Below are positions 39,006 to 47,428 of a stretch of 64,000 bases of DNA, in pieces. Position numbers and translations under genes: made by a program. The stretch's first letter is position 1; every line of letters begins with the position of its first letter. The notes below the pieces were generated by a model, which had not been told where the DNA came from, searched no databases, and worked only from the letters and a program-made list of their open reading frames with translations. This DNA is from Mycolicibacterium cosmeticum (lineage in GTDB: Bacteria; Actinomycetota; Actinomycetes; Mycobacteriales; Mycobacteriaceae): NCBI GenBank assembly GCA_016197365.1, contig JACPVS010000026.1:1-64000 (forward strand), in the 5' to 3' direction.

Positions 39006-39109
39006 CCCGTCCCGCGGCGTGCAGTTCGGATCGGTGAGTTACCTGCCAGCCCCTGCGGCCGAAACCTCGGTGAACATCCTGAATCGCGACCGATTCCGCA
39101 CGTCAGCCC

Positions 39110-39718
39110 CTAGTCGAACTCGGGCGACTCCGTCCGGGTCCGCTTGAGCTCCCAGAAGTGCGGGTAGCCGGCGAAGATCACCGAGGCATCCCACAACTTG
39201 CCTGCCTCTTCACCGCGCGGGATGCGCGAGAGGACCGGGCCGAAGAACGCGGTCTTGTTGACGTGGATGGTGGGCGTGCCGACGTCGGGTCCGACGGGGT
39301 CCATGCCTTCGTGGTGGCTGGTGCGCAGCGCCTCGTCGAACTTGTCGGAGGTGGCGGCCTCGGCCAGTTCCGCGGGCAGGCCCAATTCTTCCAGCGACTC
39401 GCGGATCACCACGGCGAAGTCCTTGTTGCCCTCGTTGTGGATCCGGGTGCCCAAGGCGGTGTAGAGCGGAGCCAGGATCTCCGGACCCTTGGCCTGCTCG
39501 GCGGCGATGGCGACGCGTACCGGCCCCCATGCCTTCTGCATCAGTTCCACATAGTTCTCGGGCAGGTCGCGCCCCTCGTTGAGCACGGCCAGGCTCATCA
39601 CGTGGAAGTTGACGTCGATATCCCGGACCTTCTCGACCTCCAGGATCCAACGGGACGTGATCCACGCCCACGGGCACAGCGGGTCGAACCAGAAGTCAGC
39701 GACATCTTTTTGCGCCAT
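39110..39718 (-). CDS. DsbA-family mycothiol-dependent nitroreductase-like protein (Rv2466c homologue)
   Basis: The protein has 202 residues from the ATG at 39718, preceded by GAGGA. It has a thioredoxin fold with active motif DPLCPWAWITSRW near residue 14, and later VGTPTIHVN, FFGPVLSRIPRGEEAGKLWD and the conserved end ELKRTRTESPEFD. The M. tuberculosis homologue Rv2466c, as I recall it, has CPWC; here the second cysteine is alanine, so a one-cysteine, mycothiol-using mechanism is more likely than disulfide exchange. It is divergent from pepN, as in M. tuberculosis. Confidence 0.9.
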   Translation of the reverse strand: MAQKDVADFWFDPLCPWAWITSRWILEVEKVRDIDVNFHVMSLAVLNEGRDLPENYVELMQKAWGPVRVAIAAEQAKGPEILAPLYTALGTRIHNEGNKDFAVVIRESLEELGLPAELAEAATSDKFDEALRTSHHEGMDPVGPDVGTPTIHVNKTAFFGPVLSRIPRGEEAGKLWDASVIFAGYPHFWELKRTRTESPEFD

Positions 39719-39831
39719 TGCGATGTGTCCTCTCGATGTGTGCACAGCACGTCCACTCAACACAACTTCGGGTGTGTAGTCGATGTTCCCGCCCGTGCCG
39801 ATTCCAATCCCCCGGCCCCGGCGGATCCGGC

Positions 39832-39837
39832 TAGGTT
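39832..39837 (+). promoter_or_regulatory. -10 element (TAGGTT), leaderless pepN
   Basis: TAGGTT ends six bases before the GTG start of pepN at 39844, and there is no ribosome site between. Confidence 0.55.
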
Positions 39838-39843
39838 GGACGC

Positions 39844-42408
39844 GTGGCACTCCCCAATCTGACACGCGACCAGGCCGCCGAGCGCGCCGCGCTGGTGACC
39901 GTTGACAACTACCGGATCGACATCGACCTCACGGGCGGCGACGGCAAGACCTTCCGCTCGGTGACCACCGTGACGTTCGACGCGCTCGCCGGTACCGATA
40001 CCTTCATCGACATCGCCGCCGACACGGTGCGCAGCGCCACCCTCAACGGTGTCGCGCTCGACGTGTCCGGTTACGACGAATCGGCCGGTATCGCGCTGAC
40101 GGGACTGGCCGAGCACAACGAACTCGTCGTCGACGCCGACTGCCTGTACTCCAACACCGGTGAGGGTCTGCACCGGTTCGTCGACCCGGTCGACGACGAG
40201 GTGTACCTGTACTCGCAGTTCGAGACAGCCGACGCCAAGCGGATGTTCGCCGGTTTCGACCAGCCCGACCTCAAGGCCACCTTCGACATCACGGTGCAGG
40301 CACCAGCACATTGGCAGGTGATCTCCAACGGCGCAACGGTTTCCGCCAAGGATGGTCTGCACACCTTCGCCACCACGCCGAAGATGAGCACGTACCTGGT
40401 CGCGCTCATCGCCGGGCCGTACGCCCGGTGGGACGACGTGTACACCGACGAGCACGGCGAGATCCCGCTGGGCATCTTCTGCCGCGCCTCGCTGGCCGAA
40501 TTCATGGACGCCGAGCGGCTGTTCACCGAGACCAAGCAGGGTTTCGACTTCTACCACCGCAACTTCGGCATCCCGTATGCCTTCGGCAAGTACGACCAGT
40601 TGTTCGTGCCGGAGTTCAACGCGGGCGCCATGGAGAACGCCGGCGCGGTGACCTTCCTGGAGGACTACGTCTTCCGGTCCAAGGTGACCCGGTACAGCTA
40701 CGAGCGGCGTGCCGAGACGGTGCTGCACGAGATGGCACACATGTGGTTCGGCGACCTGGTCACCATGCAGTGGTGGGATGACCTGTGGCTCAACGAATCC
40801 TTCGCGACCTTCGCCTCGGTGCTGTGCCAGGCCGAGGCCACCGAGTACACACAGGCGTGGACCACCTTCGCCAATGTGGAGAAGTCCTGGGCCTACCGCC
40901 AGGACCAACTGCCGTCCACCCATCCCGTCGCCGCCGACATCCCGGACCTGGCCGCCGTCGAGGTGAACTTCGACGGCATCACCTACGCCAAGGGCGCCAG
41001 CGTGCTCAAGCAGCTGGTCGCCTATGTCGGCCTGGAGGCGTTCCTCGCCGGGCTGCGCGACTACTTCCGCGACCACGCCTTCGGCAACGCCACGTTCGGG
41101 GATCTGCTTGGCGCCCTGGAGAAGTCGTCGGGACGCGACCTGTCGCAGTGGGGCAGGCAGTGGCTCAAGACCACCGGCCTGAACACGCTGCGCCCCGATT
41201 TCGACGTCGACAGTGACGGGAAGTTCACCCGGTTCGCCATCACCCAGTCCGGCGCCGCGCCGGGCGCCGGCGAGACCCGGGTGCACCGGCTGGCCGTCGG
41301 CATCTACGACGACGACGCCACCACCGGCAAGCTGGTGCGGGTCAACCGGATCGAACTCGACGTCGAGGGCGACGCCACCGAGGTGCCCGAGTTGGTTGGC
41401 GTCCCGCGCGGCAAGTTCATCCTGGTCAACGACGAGGACCTGACCTACTGCGCCGTGCGCCTCGATCCGGAATCGCTGCAGACGGCCCTGAGCCGGATCG
41501 CCGATTTCGCCGACCCGCTCCCCCGCACGCTGGCCTGGTCGGCAGCCTGGGAGATGACCCGCGAGGCCGAGTTGAAGGCCCGCGATTTCGTCGCACTCGT
41601 CATCAGCGGCATCCACGCGGAATCCGAAGTGGGTGTGGCACAGCGGATCCTGCTGCAAGCCCAGACCGCGCTGAACGCCTACGCCGACCCGGTGTGGGCC
41701 AAGGAGAACGGTTGGCCGGCCTTCGGCGATGCGCTGCTGGACCTGGCCCGCGAATCCGCGCCGGGTTCGGACCACCAGCTGGCGTTCGTCAACGCGCTGT
41801 GCACGTCGGTGCTGTCGCCCAATCACGTCGCGGTGCTGTCGACCCTGCTGGACAACGAGCCGGCAGCGGTGAACCTGGACGGCCTGGTCATCGACACCGA
41901 CCTGCGGTGGCGCATCGTGACCGCGCTGGCGGCGGCCGGGGCGATCGACGCCGACGGGATCGCGTCGCCGTTCATCGATACCGAGGCGGCCAATGACCCG
42001 ACCGCGGCCGGCAGGCGCAACGCGGCTGCCGCAGCCGCCGCGCGCCCGCAGAAAGAGGTCAAAGAGGCTGCCTGGCAACAGGTCATCGAGGACGACACCC
42101 TGCCCAACATCACCACCCGGGCCATCGTCGGCGGTATCGTCGCGCCCGGCCAGACGGCGTTGCTGACCCCGTTCCGCGACCTCTACTTCGCCGCCATCAA
42201 CGGCGTCTGGGAGCGGCGTTCCAGCGAGGTCGCCCAGACAGTGGTGATCGGCCTGTACCCGTCCTGGGATGTCAGCCAGGGCGGCGTGGACGCCGCCGAG
42301 GCATTCCTGGCCGACCCGGACCTGCCGCCTGCGTTGCGCCGGTTGGTTCTGGAAGGCCGGGCCGGCGTCGAGCGAGCCCTGAAAGCCCGCACTTTCGACA
42401 TTGCCTGA
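39844..42408 (+). CDS. pepN: Aminopeptidase N, M1 zinc metallopeptidase
   Basis: The protein has 854 residues from a GTG. The exopeptidase motif GAMENAG is near residue 260. The zinc site HEMAHMWFGD with its third ligand in LWLNESFA lies about 296-321. A beta-barrel N-terminal domain precedes it and a helical ERAP1-like C-terminal domain of about 320 residues follows. It removes N-terminal residues from peptides in the cytosol and works downstream of Clp proteolysis. It matches Rv2467 in position and length. Confidence 0.95.
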   Translation: MALPNLTRDQAAERAALVTVDNYRIDIDLTGGDGKTFRSVTTVTFDALAGTDTFIDIAADTVRSATLNGVALDVSGYDESAGIALTGLAEHNELVVDADCLYSNTGEGLHRFVDPVDDEVYLYSQFETADAKRMFAGFDQPDLKATFDITVQAPAHWQVISNGATVSAKDGLHTFATTPKMSTYLVALIAGPYARWDDVYTDEHGEIPLGIFCRASLAEFMDAERLFTETKQGFDFYHRNFGIPYAFGKYDQLFVPEFNAGAMENAGAVTFLEDYVFRSKVTRYSYERRAETVLHEMAHMWFGDLVTMQWWDDLWLNESFATFASVLCQAEATEYTQAWTTFANVEKSWAYRQDQLPSTHPVAADIPDLAAVEVNFDGITYAKGASVLKQLVAYVGLEAFLAGLRDYFRDHAFGNATFGDLLGALEKSSGRDLSQWGRQWLKTTGLNTLRPDFDVDSDGKFTRFAITQSGAAPGAGETRVHRLAVGIYDDDATTGKLVRVNRIELDVEGDATEVPELVGVPRGKFILVNDEDLTYCAVRLDPESLQTALSRIADFADPLPRTLAWSAAWEMTREAELKARDFVALVISGIHAESEVGVAQRILLQAQTALNAYADPVWAKENGWPAFGDALLDLARESAPGSDHQLAFVNALCTSVLSPNHVAVLSTLLDNEPAAVNLDGLVIDTDLRWRIVTALAAAGAIDADGIASPFIDTEAANDPTAAGRRNAAAAAAARPQKEVKEAAWQQVIEDDTLPNITTRAIVGGIVAPGQTALLTPFRDLYFAAINGVWERRSSEVAQTVVIGLYPSWDVSQGGVDAAEAFLADPDLPPALRRLVLEGRAGVERALKARTFDIA

Positions 42409-42482
42409 TGCCGCGAGCGTGCGCGTCTGTCCGCCGACACGCCGTACAAACTGTGCACACGCGCACGCTCGCCGGCGGTGTT

Positions 42483-42488
42483 TACGCT
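42483..42488 (+). promoter_or_regulatory. -10 element (TACGCT), leaderless HNH gene
   Basis: TACGCT is followed by six bases and the ATG at 42495. Confidence 0.5.
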
Positions 42489-42494
42489 CTGGCC

Positions 42495-42887
42495 ATGGCG
42501 GCCACCAACAGTCGGAGAGCCCGCGCGGCGCGCAGGCGCACCCGCCGCGTCAAAGCGGTGGTCAATGACCTCACCGAAGAGCAATGGGCCGCGCTGAAGA
42601 TCGCCTGGGAGGGCTGCGCCTACTGCGGCGTCACCGGCAAGCCGTTGCAGCGGGACTGTGTCATGGCCATCTCCCGGGGTGGCCGCTACACCGTCGAGAA
42701 TGTGGTTCCGGCCTGCGCGGCGTGCAACGCCAGCAAGTGCAATGACGAGGTGACCAGCTGGATGCGGCGTAAGCGGCTGGACGAGCGCACCTTCCTGGAG
42801 CGCTACGTCGCCATCCGGAATTCCACCACCCCGAATACAGAGCGTCCCGGCACCGAAGCCATAGAGGCCGGTACCGGGACGATCTGA
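42495..42887 (+). CDS. Small HNH endonuclease-domain protein
   Basis: The protein has 130 residues. A basic N-terminus (RRARAARRRTRRVKA) precedes an HNH-type zinc-bound nuclease fold: CAYCGVTGKPLQRDCVMAIS, then GGRYTVENVVPACAACNASK. The pairs of cysteines bind structural zinc; the first histidine of the classical motif appears replaced by Asp-Cys in QRDCV, so nuclease activity is uncertain. It stands alone after pepN. It could act in repair or nick DNA; the role is unknown. Confidence 0.78.
   Translation: MAATNSRRARAARRRTRRVKAVVNDLTEEQWAALKIAWEGCAYCGVTGKPLQRDCVMAISRGGRYTVENVVPACAACNASKCNDEVTSWMRRKRLDERTFLERYVAIRNSTTPNTERPGTEAIEAGTGTI
42843..42881. terminator. Hairpin at the end of the HNH gene
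   Basis: CGTCCCGGCACCG pairs with CGGTACCGGGACG (13-bp arms, one mismatch, 13-base loop). It lies at the end of the HNH coding sequence, between convergent genes, and may stop transcription on either strand. Confidence 0.55.
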
Positions 42888-42895
42888 AGAAGCTG

Positions 42896-43372
42896 TCAGG
42901 CCGGGGATACCGCGGCAGACGCCACGCGCACGGCGCTCACCAGGGCGTCGATCAGGTTGCCCTGCCGCAGGGATCCGAGAGCGGCCGAGACGCCGAGCGG
43001 CGCCGCGGTCTCGGCGCCGCGCCCCTTCAGATCGGCGCCGTAGACCACCTCGATGGCCTTCTGATCCGGGGACACCGCGATCAGGAAGGCGTTGTCCGGG
43101 GTGGGCACCTTGCCCAGGACCTCGCGCGCAGAGGCAGCGGTGTCCTCGCCGAGCGGACCGATGTACACCGCGAAGCGCGCCTTGGCCGCCCGCGATCCGT
43201 ACTTCAGCGCGTCGTCGAGGACGACGAGATCCTTGGTGGGGAACGGGTAGTGCACCGACAGTTCGCCCGGCTCGGTGACGGCCGAGATCCGGCCGCTGTA
43301 GGTCAGCGCAGAACCGTAGGGCAGATCTACTGCTTCCTTGGAGGTGGTCGCTACCTCACTACCACTTGCCAC
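42896..43372 (-). CDS. DUF5130/TPM-like protein, respiratory supercomplex-linked (Rv2468c-like)
   Basis: The protein has 158 residues from a GTG. It begins with YGSALTYSGRISAVTEPG and has a TPM-like alpha/beta core (RFAVYIGPLGEDTAASAREVL, AFLIAVSPDQKAIEVVYG) and a helical end. By order it is the Rv2468c homologue. I recall a protein of this locus as copurifying with the mycobacterial bc1-aa3 supercomplex, but I am not certain. It overlaps the upstream small membrane protein gene by 14 bases, so the two are made together. Confidence 0.78.
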   Translation of the reverse strand: MASGSEVATTSKEAVDLPYGSALTYSGRISAVTEPGELSVHYPFPTKDLVVLDDALKYGSRAAKARFAVYIGPLGEDTAASAREVLGKVPTPDNAFLIAVSPDQKAIEVVYGADLKGRGAETAAPLGVSAALGSLRQGNLIDALVSAVRVASAAVSPA

Positions 43373-43589
43373 TTGCGGAACCTCCCACGTTCACATGCGT
43401 TCCGTGGCCACCGTGGCCGTGGTCGGCGGGCTCGTCCGACGCCCACAGGATGGGGTCGTGCGTCCACTTCTCGGACAGGTTGTACGTCGCCGGATGCGGG
43501 CCCTTGCGGCCCAGGGTCCAGACGGCCAGCAGCAGGAACACCACCAGCGGGACCCCACCGAGCAGGGAATGGGTCAGTGCAATGCTCAC
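43359..43589 (-). CDS. ctaJ: aa3-type cytochrome oxidase subunit CtaJ-like small membrane protein
   Basis: The protein has 76 residues from the GTG at 43589; a TACGGT -10 element lies seven bases upstream, which fits a leaderless transcript. One membrane helix (GGVPLVVFLLLAVWTLG) is followed by a polar segment (YNLSEKWTHDPILWASDEPA) and a His/Gly-rich end (DHGHGGHGTHVN). It matches the small Rv2468A/CtaJ protein known as an accessory subunit of the mycobacterial cytochrome aa3 oxidase. The histidine-rich tail might bind a metal. Confidence 0.78.
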   Translation of the reverse strand: MSIALTHSLLGGVPLVVFLLLAVWTLGRKGPHPATYNLSEKWTHDPILWASDEPADHGHGGHGTHVNVGGSASGKW

Positions 43590-43596
43590 GACGCAA

Positions 43597-43602
43597 ACCG
43601 TA
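43597..43602 (-). promoter_or_regulatory. -10 element (TACGGT), leaderless ctaJ
   Basis: On the minus strand TACGGT is followed by seven bases and then GTG 43589. Confidence 0.5.
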
Positions 43603-43614
43603 GCGCAGCGTGTT

Positions 43615-44259
43615 TCACGCCGCGCCCTCACCCAGATATCTGACCCACGCCGGGTCGAGTTCCTTGACAGAGGACAGCAGTCGCCAGTGCTGCCCCTTGG
43701 GCGGCATCGGCGCCGAACGCAGCGTCCAGCCCAGTTCGCTCAGCAAATGATCGGCCTTGCGGTGATTGCACGACGAGCAGGCCGCCACGCAGTTCTCCCA
43801 GGAATGCTCGCCTCCGCGGCTGCGCGGCAGCACGTGATCGACGGTGTCGGCCTTCTGCCCGCAGTACGCGCAACGGAAGCGGTCCCGGTGCATCAGCGCG
43901 GCCCGGGTCATCGGGATGCGGGCCCGGTACGGCACCCGCACGAAGGTGCGCAGCCGGATCACCGAGGGCACCACGATGGTGCGCGTTGCGGAGTGGATGA
44001 CCGGCCCGGACGGATCGTCATGGACGACGTCGGCCTTGCCGCACATCAGCATGATCACGGCGCGGCGCATGGGCAGGGCGGTCAGCGGTTCGTAGGTGGA
44101 GTTCAGCAGCAGCACCCGGCGCCGGCCCCACACCGTGGCGGGATGGATGGCGGGCGGGACCTCAGCGAACTGCGGTGAATGGGCAGCGACAGGAGCGACC
44201 GCGGCCGTGGGGCACCGGTAACCCTGTCGTCGAGCAGGGCTTTTCTTGCGCTGCGACAT
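43615..44259 (-). CDS. HNH endonuclease family protein (Rv2469c-like)
   Basis: The protein has 214 residues from the ATG at 44259, with GGAGG four bases upstream. The HNH motif is near residue 130: RCAYCGQKADTVDHVLPRSR, then GGEHSWENCVAACSSCNHRK. This is a complete DH...N...H nuclease core with two CxxC zinc knuckles, unlike the smaller HNH protein nearby. The N-terminal part VLLLNSTYEPL is shared by bacterial HNH proteins next to core genes. It is convergent with nothing and divergent from glbO, as in M. tuberculosis. The substrate is unknown. Confidence 0.85.
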   Translation of the reverse strand: MSQRKKSPARRQGYRCPTAAVAPVAAHSPQFAEVPPAIHPATVWGRRRVLLLNSTYEPLTALPMRRAVIMLMCGKADVVHDDPSGPVIHSATRTIVVPSVIRLRTFVRVPYRARIPMTRAALMHRDRFRCAYCGQKADTVDHVLPRSRGGEHSWENCVAACSSCNHRKADHLLSELGWTLRSAPMPPKGQHWRLLSSVKELDPAWVRYLGEGAA

Positions 44260-44422
44260 TCGTCCTCCGGTGCACAGTCCACCATGGATCGGCGACGTCC
44301 GCACGGTAATTTGGCGGGTGTTCGCTGGTCAGTCCGATGAACAACGGATGACGGCTTGTTTAGCCCGGCTAGCCGTAGGGCGCGCCGCTGCCGATCCCCG
44401 GCCGTGCTGGACAATGGGAGCC

Positions 44423-44818
44423 GTGACCCAACCGGAGCGCTCGTTCTATGACGAAGTCGGCGGCCACGACACGTTCGCCGCGATCGTGTCGCGGTTCTAC
44501 GAACTCGTGCGCGACGACGAGATCCTGCTGCCGCTCTACCCCGAGGACGATCTGCCGGGGGCCGAGGAGCGGCTGCGGATGTTCCTGGAGCAGTACTGGG
44601 GCGGCCCGCGCACCTACTCCGACCAGCGTGGCCATCCGCGGTTGCGGATGCGGCATGCGCCGTTCCGGATCGGTTTTCTGGAGCGCGATGCGTGGCTGCG
44701 CTGCATGCACACCGCGGTGGCGTCCATCGATTCCCAGACCCTGGACGACGCCCACCGGCAGCTGCTGCTGAACTACCTGAACATGGCCGCCGAGTCGATG
44801 GTGAATTCGGCGTTCTGA
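44423..44818 (+). CDS. glbO: Truncated haemoglobin, group II (trHbO)
   Basis: The protein has 131 residues from the GTG at 44423; an ATG at 44414 is possible. Group II motifs are SFYDEVGGHDTFAAIVSRFY, YPEDDLPGAEERLRMFLEQY and WGGPRTYSDQRGHPRLRMRH, the last with the proximal histidine region, followed by WLRCMHTAVASID. It binds oxygen and may act in redox or peroxide chemistry near the membrane. The stop overlaps the aglA start by one base (TGATG), so haemoglobin and glucosidase are coupled, as in Rv2470-Rv2471. Confidence 0.95.
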   Translation: MTQPERSFYDEVGGHDTFAAIVSRFYELVRDDEILLPLYPEDDLPGAEERLRMFLEQYWGGPRTYSDQRGHPRLRMRHAPFRIGFLERDAWLRCMHTAVASIDSQTLDDAHRQLLLNYLNMAAESMVNSAF

Positions 44819-46353
44819 TGGCGGATCGCATCTCCCGTCACTGGTGGGCCGACGCCGTGTTCTATCAGCTCTACCCGCGCTCCTTCCGGGACAGCAACGG
44901 CGACGGGGTCGGCGATCTGGACGGCATCACCGACCAGCTCGAGTATCTGTCCGCGCTCGGGGTGAACGCCCTGTGGCTCAATCCGGTCATGGTGTCGCCT
45001 ATGGCAGACCACGGCTATGACGTCGCCGACCCGCGCGATATCGACCCGTTGTTCGGCGATCTGACCGCGCTGGACCAGCTGATTGCCGCGGCGCATGCCC
45101 GCGGTATCCGGGTGACGATGGATCTGGTGCCCAACCATGTCAGCTCGGCGCATCCGTGGTTCCTGGAGGCGCTGGCCGATCCCGCCCGCCGGGACCGGTT
45201 CATCTTCCGTGACGGGCTCGGGTCCGCCGGTGATGCACCGCCGAACAACTGGGTGTCGGTGTTCGGCGGGCCGGCCTGGACCCGGGTGCCCGACGGGCAG
45301 TGGTACCTGCATCTGTTCGACAGCGCCCAGCCCGACCTGAACTGGGAACACCCCGAGGTGTTCGACGACGTGGAGAAGACACTGCGGTTCTGGCTGGACC
45401 GTGGGGTCGACGGGTTTCGCATCGATGTCGCGCACGGAATGGCGAAACCGGCTGGGCTGCCGGACATGTCGCTGGCCGACAACGAACTGCTGCGCAACAA
45501 GGAAGGCGATCCGCGCTTCGACAACGAGAGCGTGCACGACATCCACCGCTTCATCCGCCGCGTCCTCGACGACTACCCCGAATCGGTGGCCGTCGGCGAG
45601 GTGTGGGTGCACGGCAACGAGCGGTTCGCCAAGTATCTGCGGCCCGACGAACTGCACCTGGGCTTCAATTTCCGTTTGGTACAAGCCGATTTCGACGCAG
45701 CGCAGGTGCGGGTGGCGATCGACAACTCGCTGGCCGCAGCCGAGCTCGCGGACGCGGTGCCGACGTGGACGCTGTCCAACCACGACGTGGAGCGTGAAGT
45801 CACCCGCTACGGCGGAGGCGCACGGGGCCTGGCCCGCGCCCGGGCGATGGCGCTGGTGATGCTGGCGCTGCCGGGGGTGTCGTTCGTCTACAACGGCGAG
45901 GAACTCGGGCTGCCGCAGGTGGAGTTGCCCGACGAGGTGCTGCAGGACCCGGTGTGGGAACGCTCGGGCCGTACCGAACGCGGCCGGGACGGCTGCCGGG
46001 TGCCGCTGCCGTGGTCCGGCGCGGCGCCGCCGTACGGCTTCTCCGCCGATCCCGATACCTGGCTGCCGATGCCTGCCGATTGGGCGAGGTTGACGGTGGC
46101 CCACCAGGAGGCCGATCCGTCTTCCACCCTGCACTTCTTCCGGCGTGCCATCGAGTTACGTTCGGCGCGTGCCGAATTCGACGGTGACCTGACATGGTTG
46201 TCCGACGGGATCTTCCGGCGTACCGGTGGGCTGGTGTGCGTGCTGAACACGGGCGATACGGCGGTGGCGCTGCCGACCGGTGAGGTGCTGCTGACCAGTG
46301 CGCCTCTGGCGGACGGGCTTCTGCCGCCGGATTCGGCTGCCTGGGTGGTCTAG
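44818..46353 (+). CDS. aglA: Glycoside hydrolase family 13 alpha-glucosidase
   Basis: The protein has 511 residues. GH13 regions are VMVSPMADHGYDVADPRDID, TMDLVPNHVS, GFRIDVAHG (nucleophile Asp near 202), VGEVWV (acid/base Glu near 261) and TLSNHDVER (third Asp near 323). It hydrolyses alpha-1,4 or alpha-1,6 glucosidic bonds of small oligosaccharides. It is cotranslated with glbO. Its stop overlaps the convergent gene by four bases. Confidence 0.93.
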   Translation: MADRISRHWWADAVFYQLYPRSFRDSNGDGVGDLDGITDQLEYLSALGVNALWLNPVMVSPMADHGYDVADPRDIDPLFGDLTALDQLIAAAHARGIRVTMDLVPNHVSSAHPWFLEALADPARRDRFIFRDGLGSAGDAPPNNWVSVFGGPAWTRVPDGQWYLHLFDSAQPDLNWEHPEVFDDVEKTLRFWLDRGVDGFRIDVAHGMAKPAGLPDMSLADNELLRNKEGDPRFDNESVHDIHRFIRRVLDDYPESVAVGEVWVHGNERFAKYLRPDELHLGFNFRLVQADFDAAQVRVAIDNSLAAAELADAVPTWTLSNHDVEREVTRYGGGARGLARARAMALVMLALPGVSFVYNGEELGLPQVELPDEVLQDPVWERSGRTERGRDGCRVPLPWSGAAPPYGFSADPDTWLPMPADWARLTVAHQEADPSSTLHFFRRAIELRSARAEFDGDLTWLSDGIFRRTGGLVCVLNTGDTAVALPTGEVLLTSAPLADGLLPPDSAAWVV

Positions 46354-47003
46354 CGCAACACCAGCGCGGGATCCCCGATGCGCCGGTACACGGTGCCGAA
46401 CCGTGCGTCGACGCGTAGCCACGCCGGATGCACCCGCACCCGCACGATCTCCTCGGCGCTGACCTCGCTGCCACTCTGCGGCAGGAAACCCATTGCCGTC
46501 AAAGCGAATACACACCGCATCGGGATGCCGACCGTCGTGCTGCCGGAGGTCACCGCGAGGACCTCCTGGTCGAGCAGCGATGCCGGTGGGCCGTGCGCGC
46601 TGCTGTGTTCCTTGGCCAGCGCGGCACCGCGATCAGCCAGATCCAGCACGGCCCTGGCTGGGACGTCGTCGAGGTGGACGAACCCGGTATCCGGCGGCAG
46701 CGCACCGCGCCAGGCCGAATCCATCGCGAAACCGGGTTCGACGAATCCGGTTTCCGCCATCGCGGGCAATGCCCCCACCAGACTGTCGGCGCCCACGCAC
46801 AGGTCCGCGGGCCGGACCCGGCCGCCGACCACCCGGCTGGCGAGTACGTCGAAACCCGTTGTCACCCAAGCGACGATGTTACCGTCCGCCCGCTCCCGCA
46901 GGCGGATGACGGCGGCATCGTCGAGACGCAACGTCCGCTCGGCGAAGGTACGCAGGTCGGCGCGGCCGTCCGCGCCGTCGAGCCAGATACCGCGCTCGGT
47001 CAT
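46350..47003 (-). CDS. Conserved mycobacterial hypothetical protein (Rv2474c-like)
   Basis: The protein has 217 residues. I see no known domain. It has a probable mixed alpha/beta core with no signal peptide or membrane helix, and segments DLADRGAALAKEHSSAHGPP and VDARFGTVYRRIGDPALVLR. It follows the thioesterase gene with a four-base ATGA overlap, so it is coupled to it. The position matches Rv2474c of M. tuberculosis, also uncharacterised. Confidence 0.8.
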   Translation of the reverse strand: MTERGIWLDGADGRADLRTFAERTLRLDDAAVIRLRERADGNIVAWVTTGFDVLASRVVGGRVRPADLCVGADSLVGALPAMAETGFVEPGFAMDSAWRGALPPDTGFVHLDDVPARAVLDLADRGAALAKEHSSAHGPPASLLDQEVLAVTSGSTTVGIPMRCVFALTAMGFLPQSGSEVSAEEIVRVRVHPAWLRVDARFGTVYRRIGDPALVLR

Positions 47004-47428
47004 CGCTGGTACCGCTGGAGGTACTCCCGATGGTGCGGCGCCAGGCGCACCAACTTCTGCTCTTCGATGTTGAACGCTGCCAACTGGGTTTCGCCGATGA
47101 CGGCCGGCTTGGAGTCCGGGTCGGCGTGCACCGAGCGCACCTCGTAGCCGAGGTTGAAGTCCACCGCCCGCAGCCTGCTGACCCAGATGGTCACCTGCAG
47201 CGGCGAATCCACCAGCCGCAGCTGACCTTTGTATTTGACGTTGACCTCGGCAATCAATAATCCGGTGGTCTCGATGTCACCGACGAACGGTTCGTGCAGG
47301 AACGGGACGCGGGCCTCCTCCAGGATGGTCACCATGGTCGCGTGATTGACGTGCTGGTACATGTCGATATCCGACCAGCGCACCGGCACCGGTGTGACGA
47401 ACCCGTTAGCCACTTGTTCCCGTTCCAC
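47000..47428 (-). CDS. Hot-dog-fold acyl-CoA thioesterase (4HBT type)
   Basis: The protein has 142 residues. The thioesterase signature VRWSDIDMYQHVNHATMVTI has the catalytic Asp and the HVN helix start. A strand pattern ETTGLLIAEVNVKYKGQL, typical of the family, follows. It would hydrolyse an acyl-CoA; the chain is unknown. The first 23 bases overlap the end of gdh, and the last four overlap the next gene, so three genes are translationally linked (Rv2476c-Rv2475c-Rv2474c order). Confidence 0.9.
   Translation of the reverse strand: MEREQVANGFVTPVPVRWSDIDMYQHVNHATMVTILEEARVPFLHEPFVGDIETTGLLIAEVNVKYKGQLRLVDSPLQVTIWVSRLRAVDFNLGYEVRSVHADPDSKPAVIGETQLAAFNIEEQKLVRLAPHHREYLQRYQR

Noticed and set aside
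38989..39109. A riboswitch upstream of the nucleobase permease.
   Set aside because: The 121 bases show one palindrome at the start codon but no recognisable purine or other riboswitch core.
39757..42078. A 773-residue open frame antisense to pepN.
   Set aside because: High-GC shadow frame; PepN motifs on the other strand are unambiguous.
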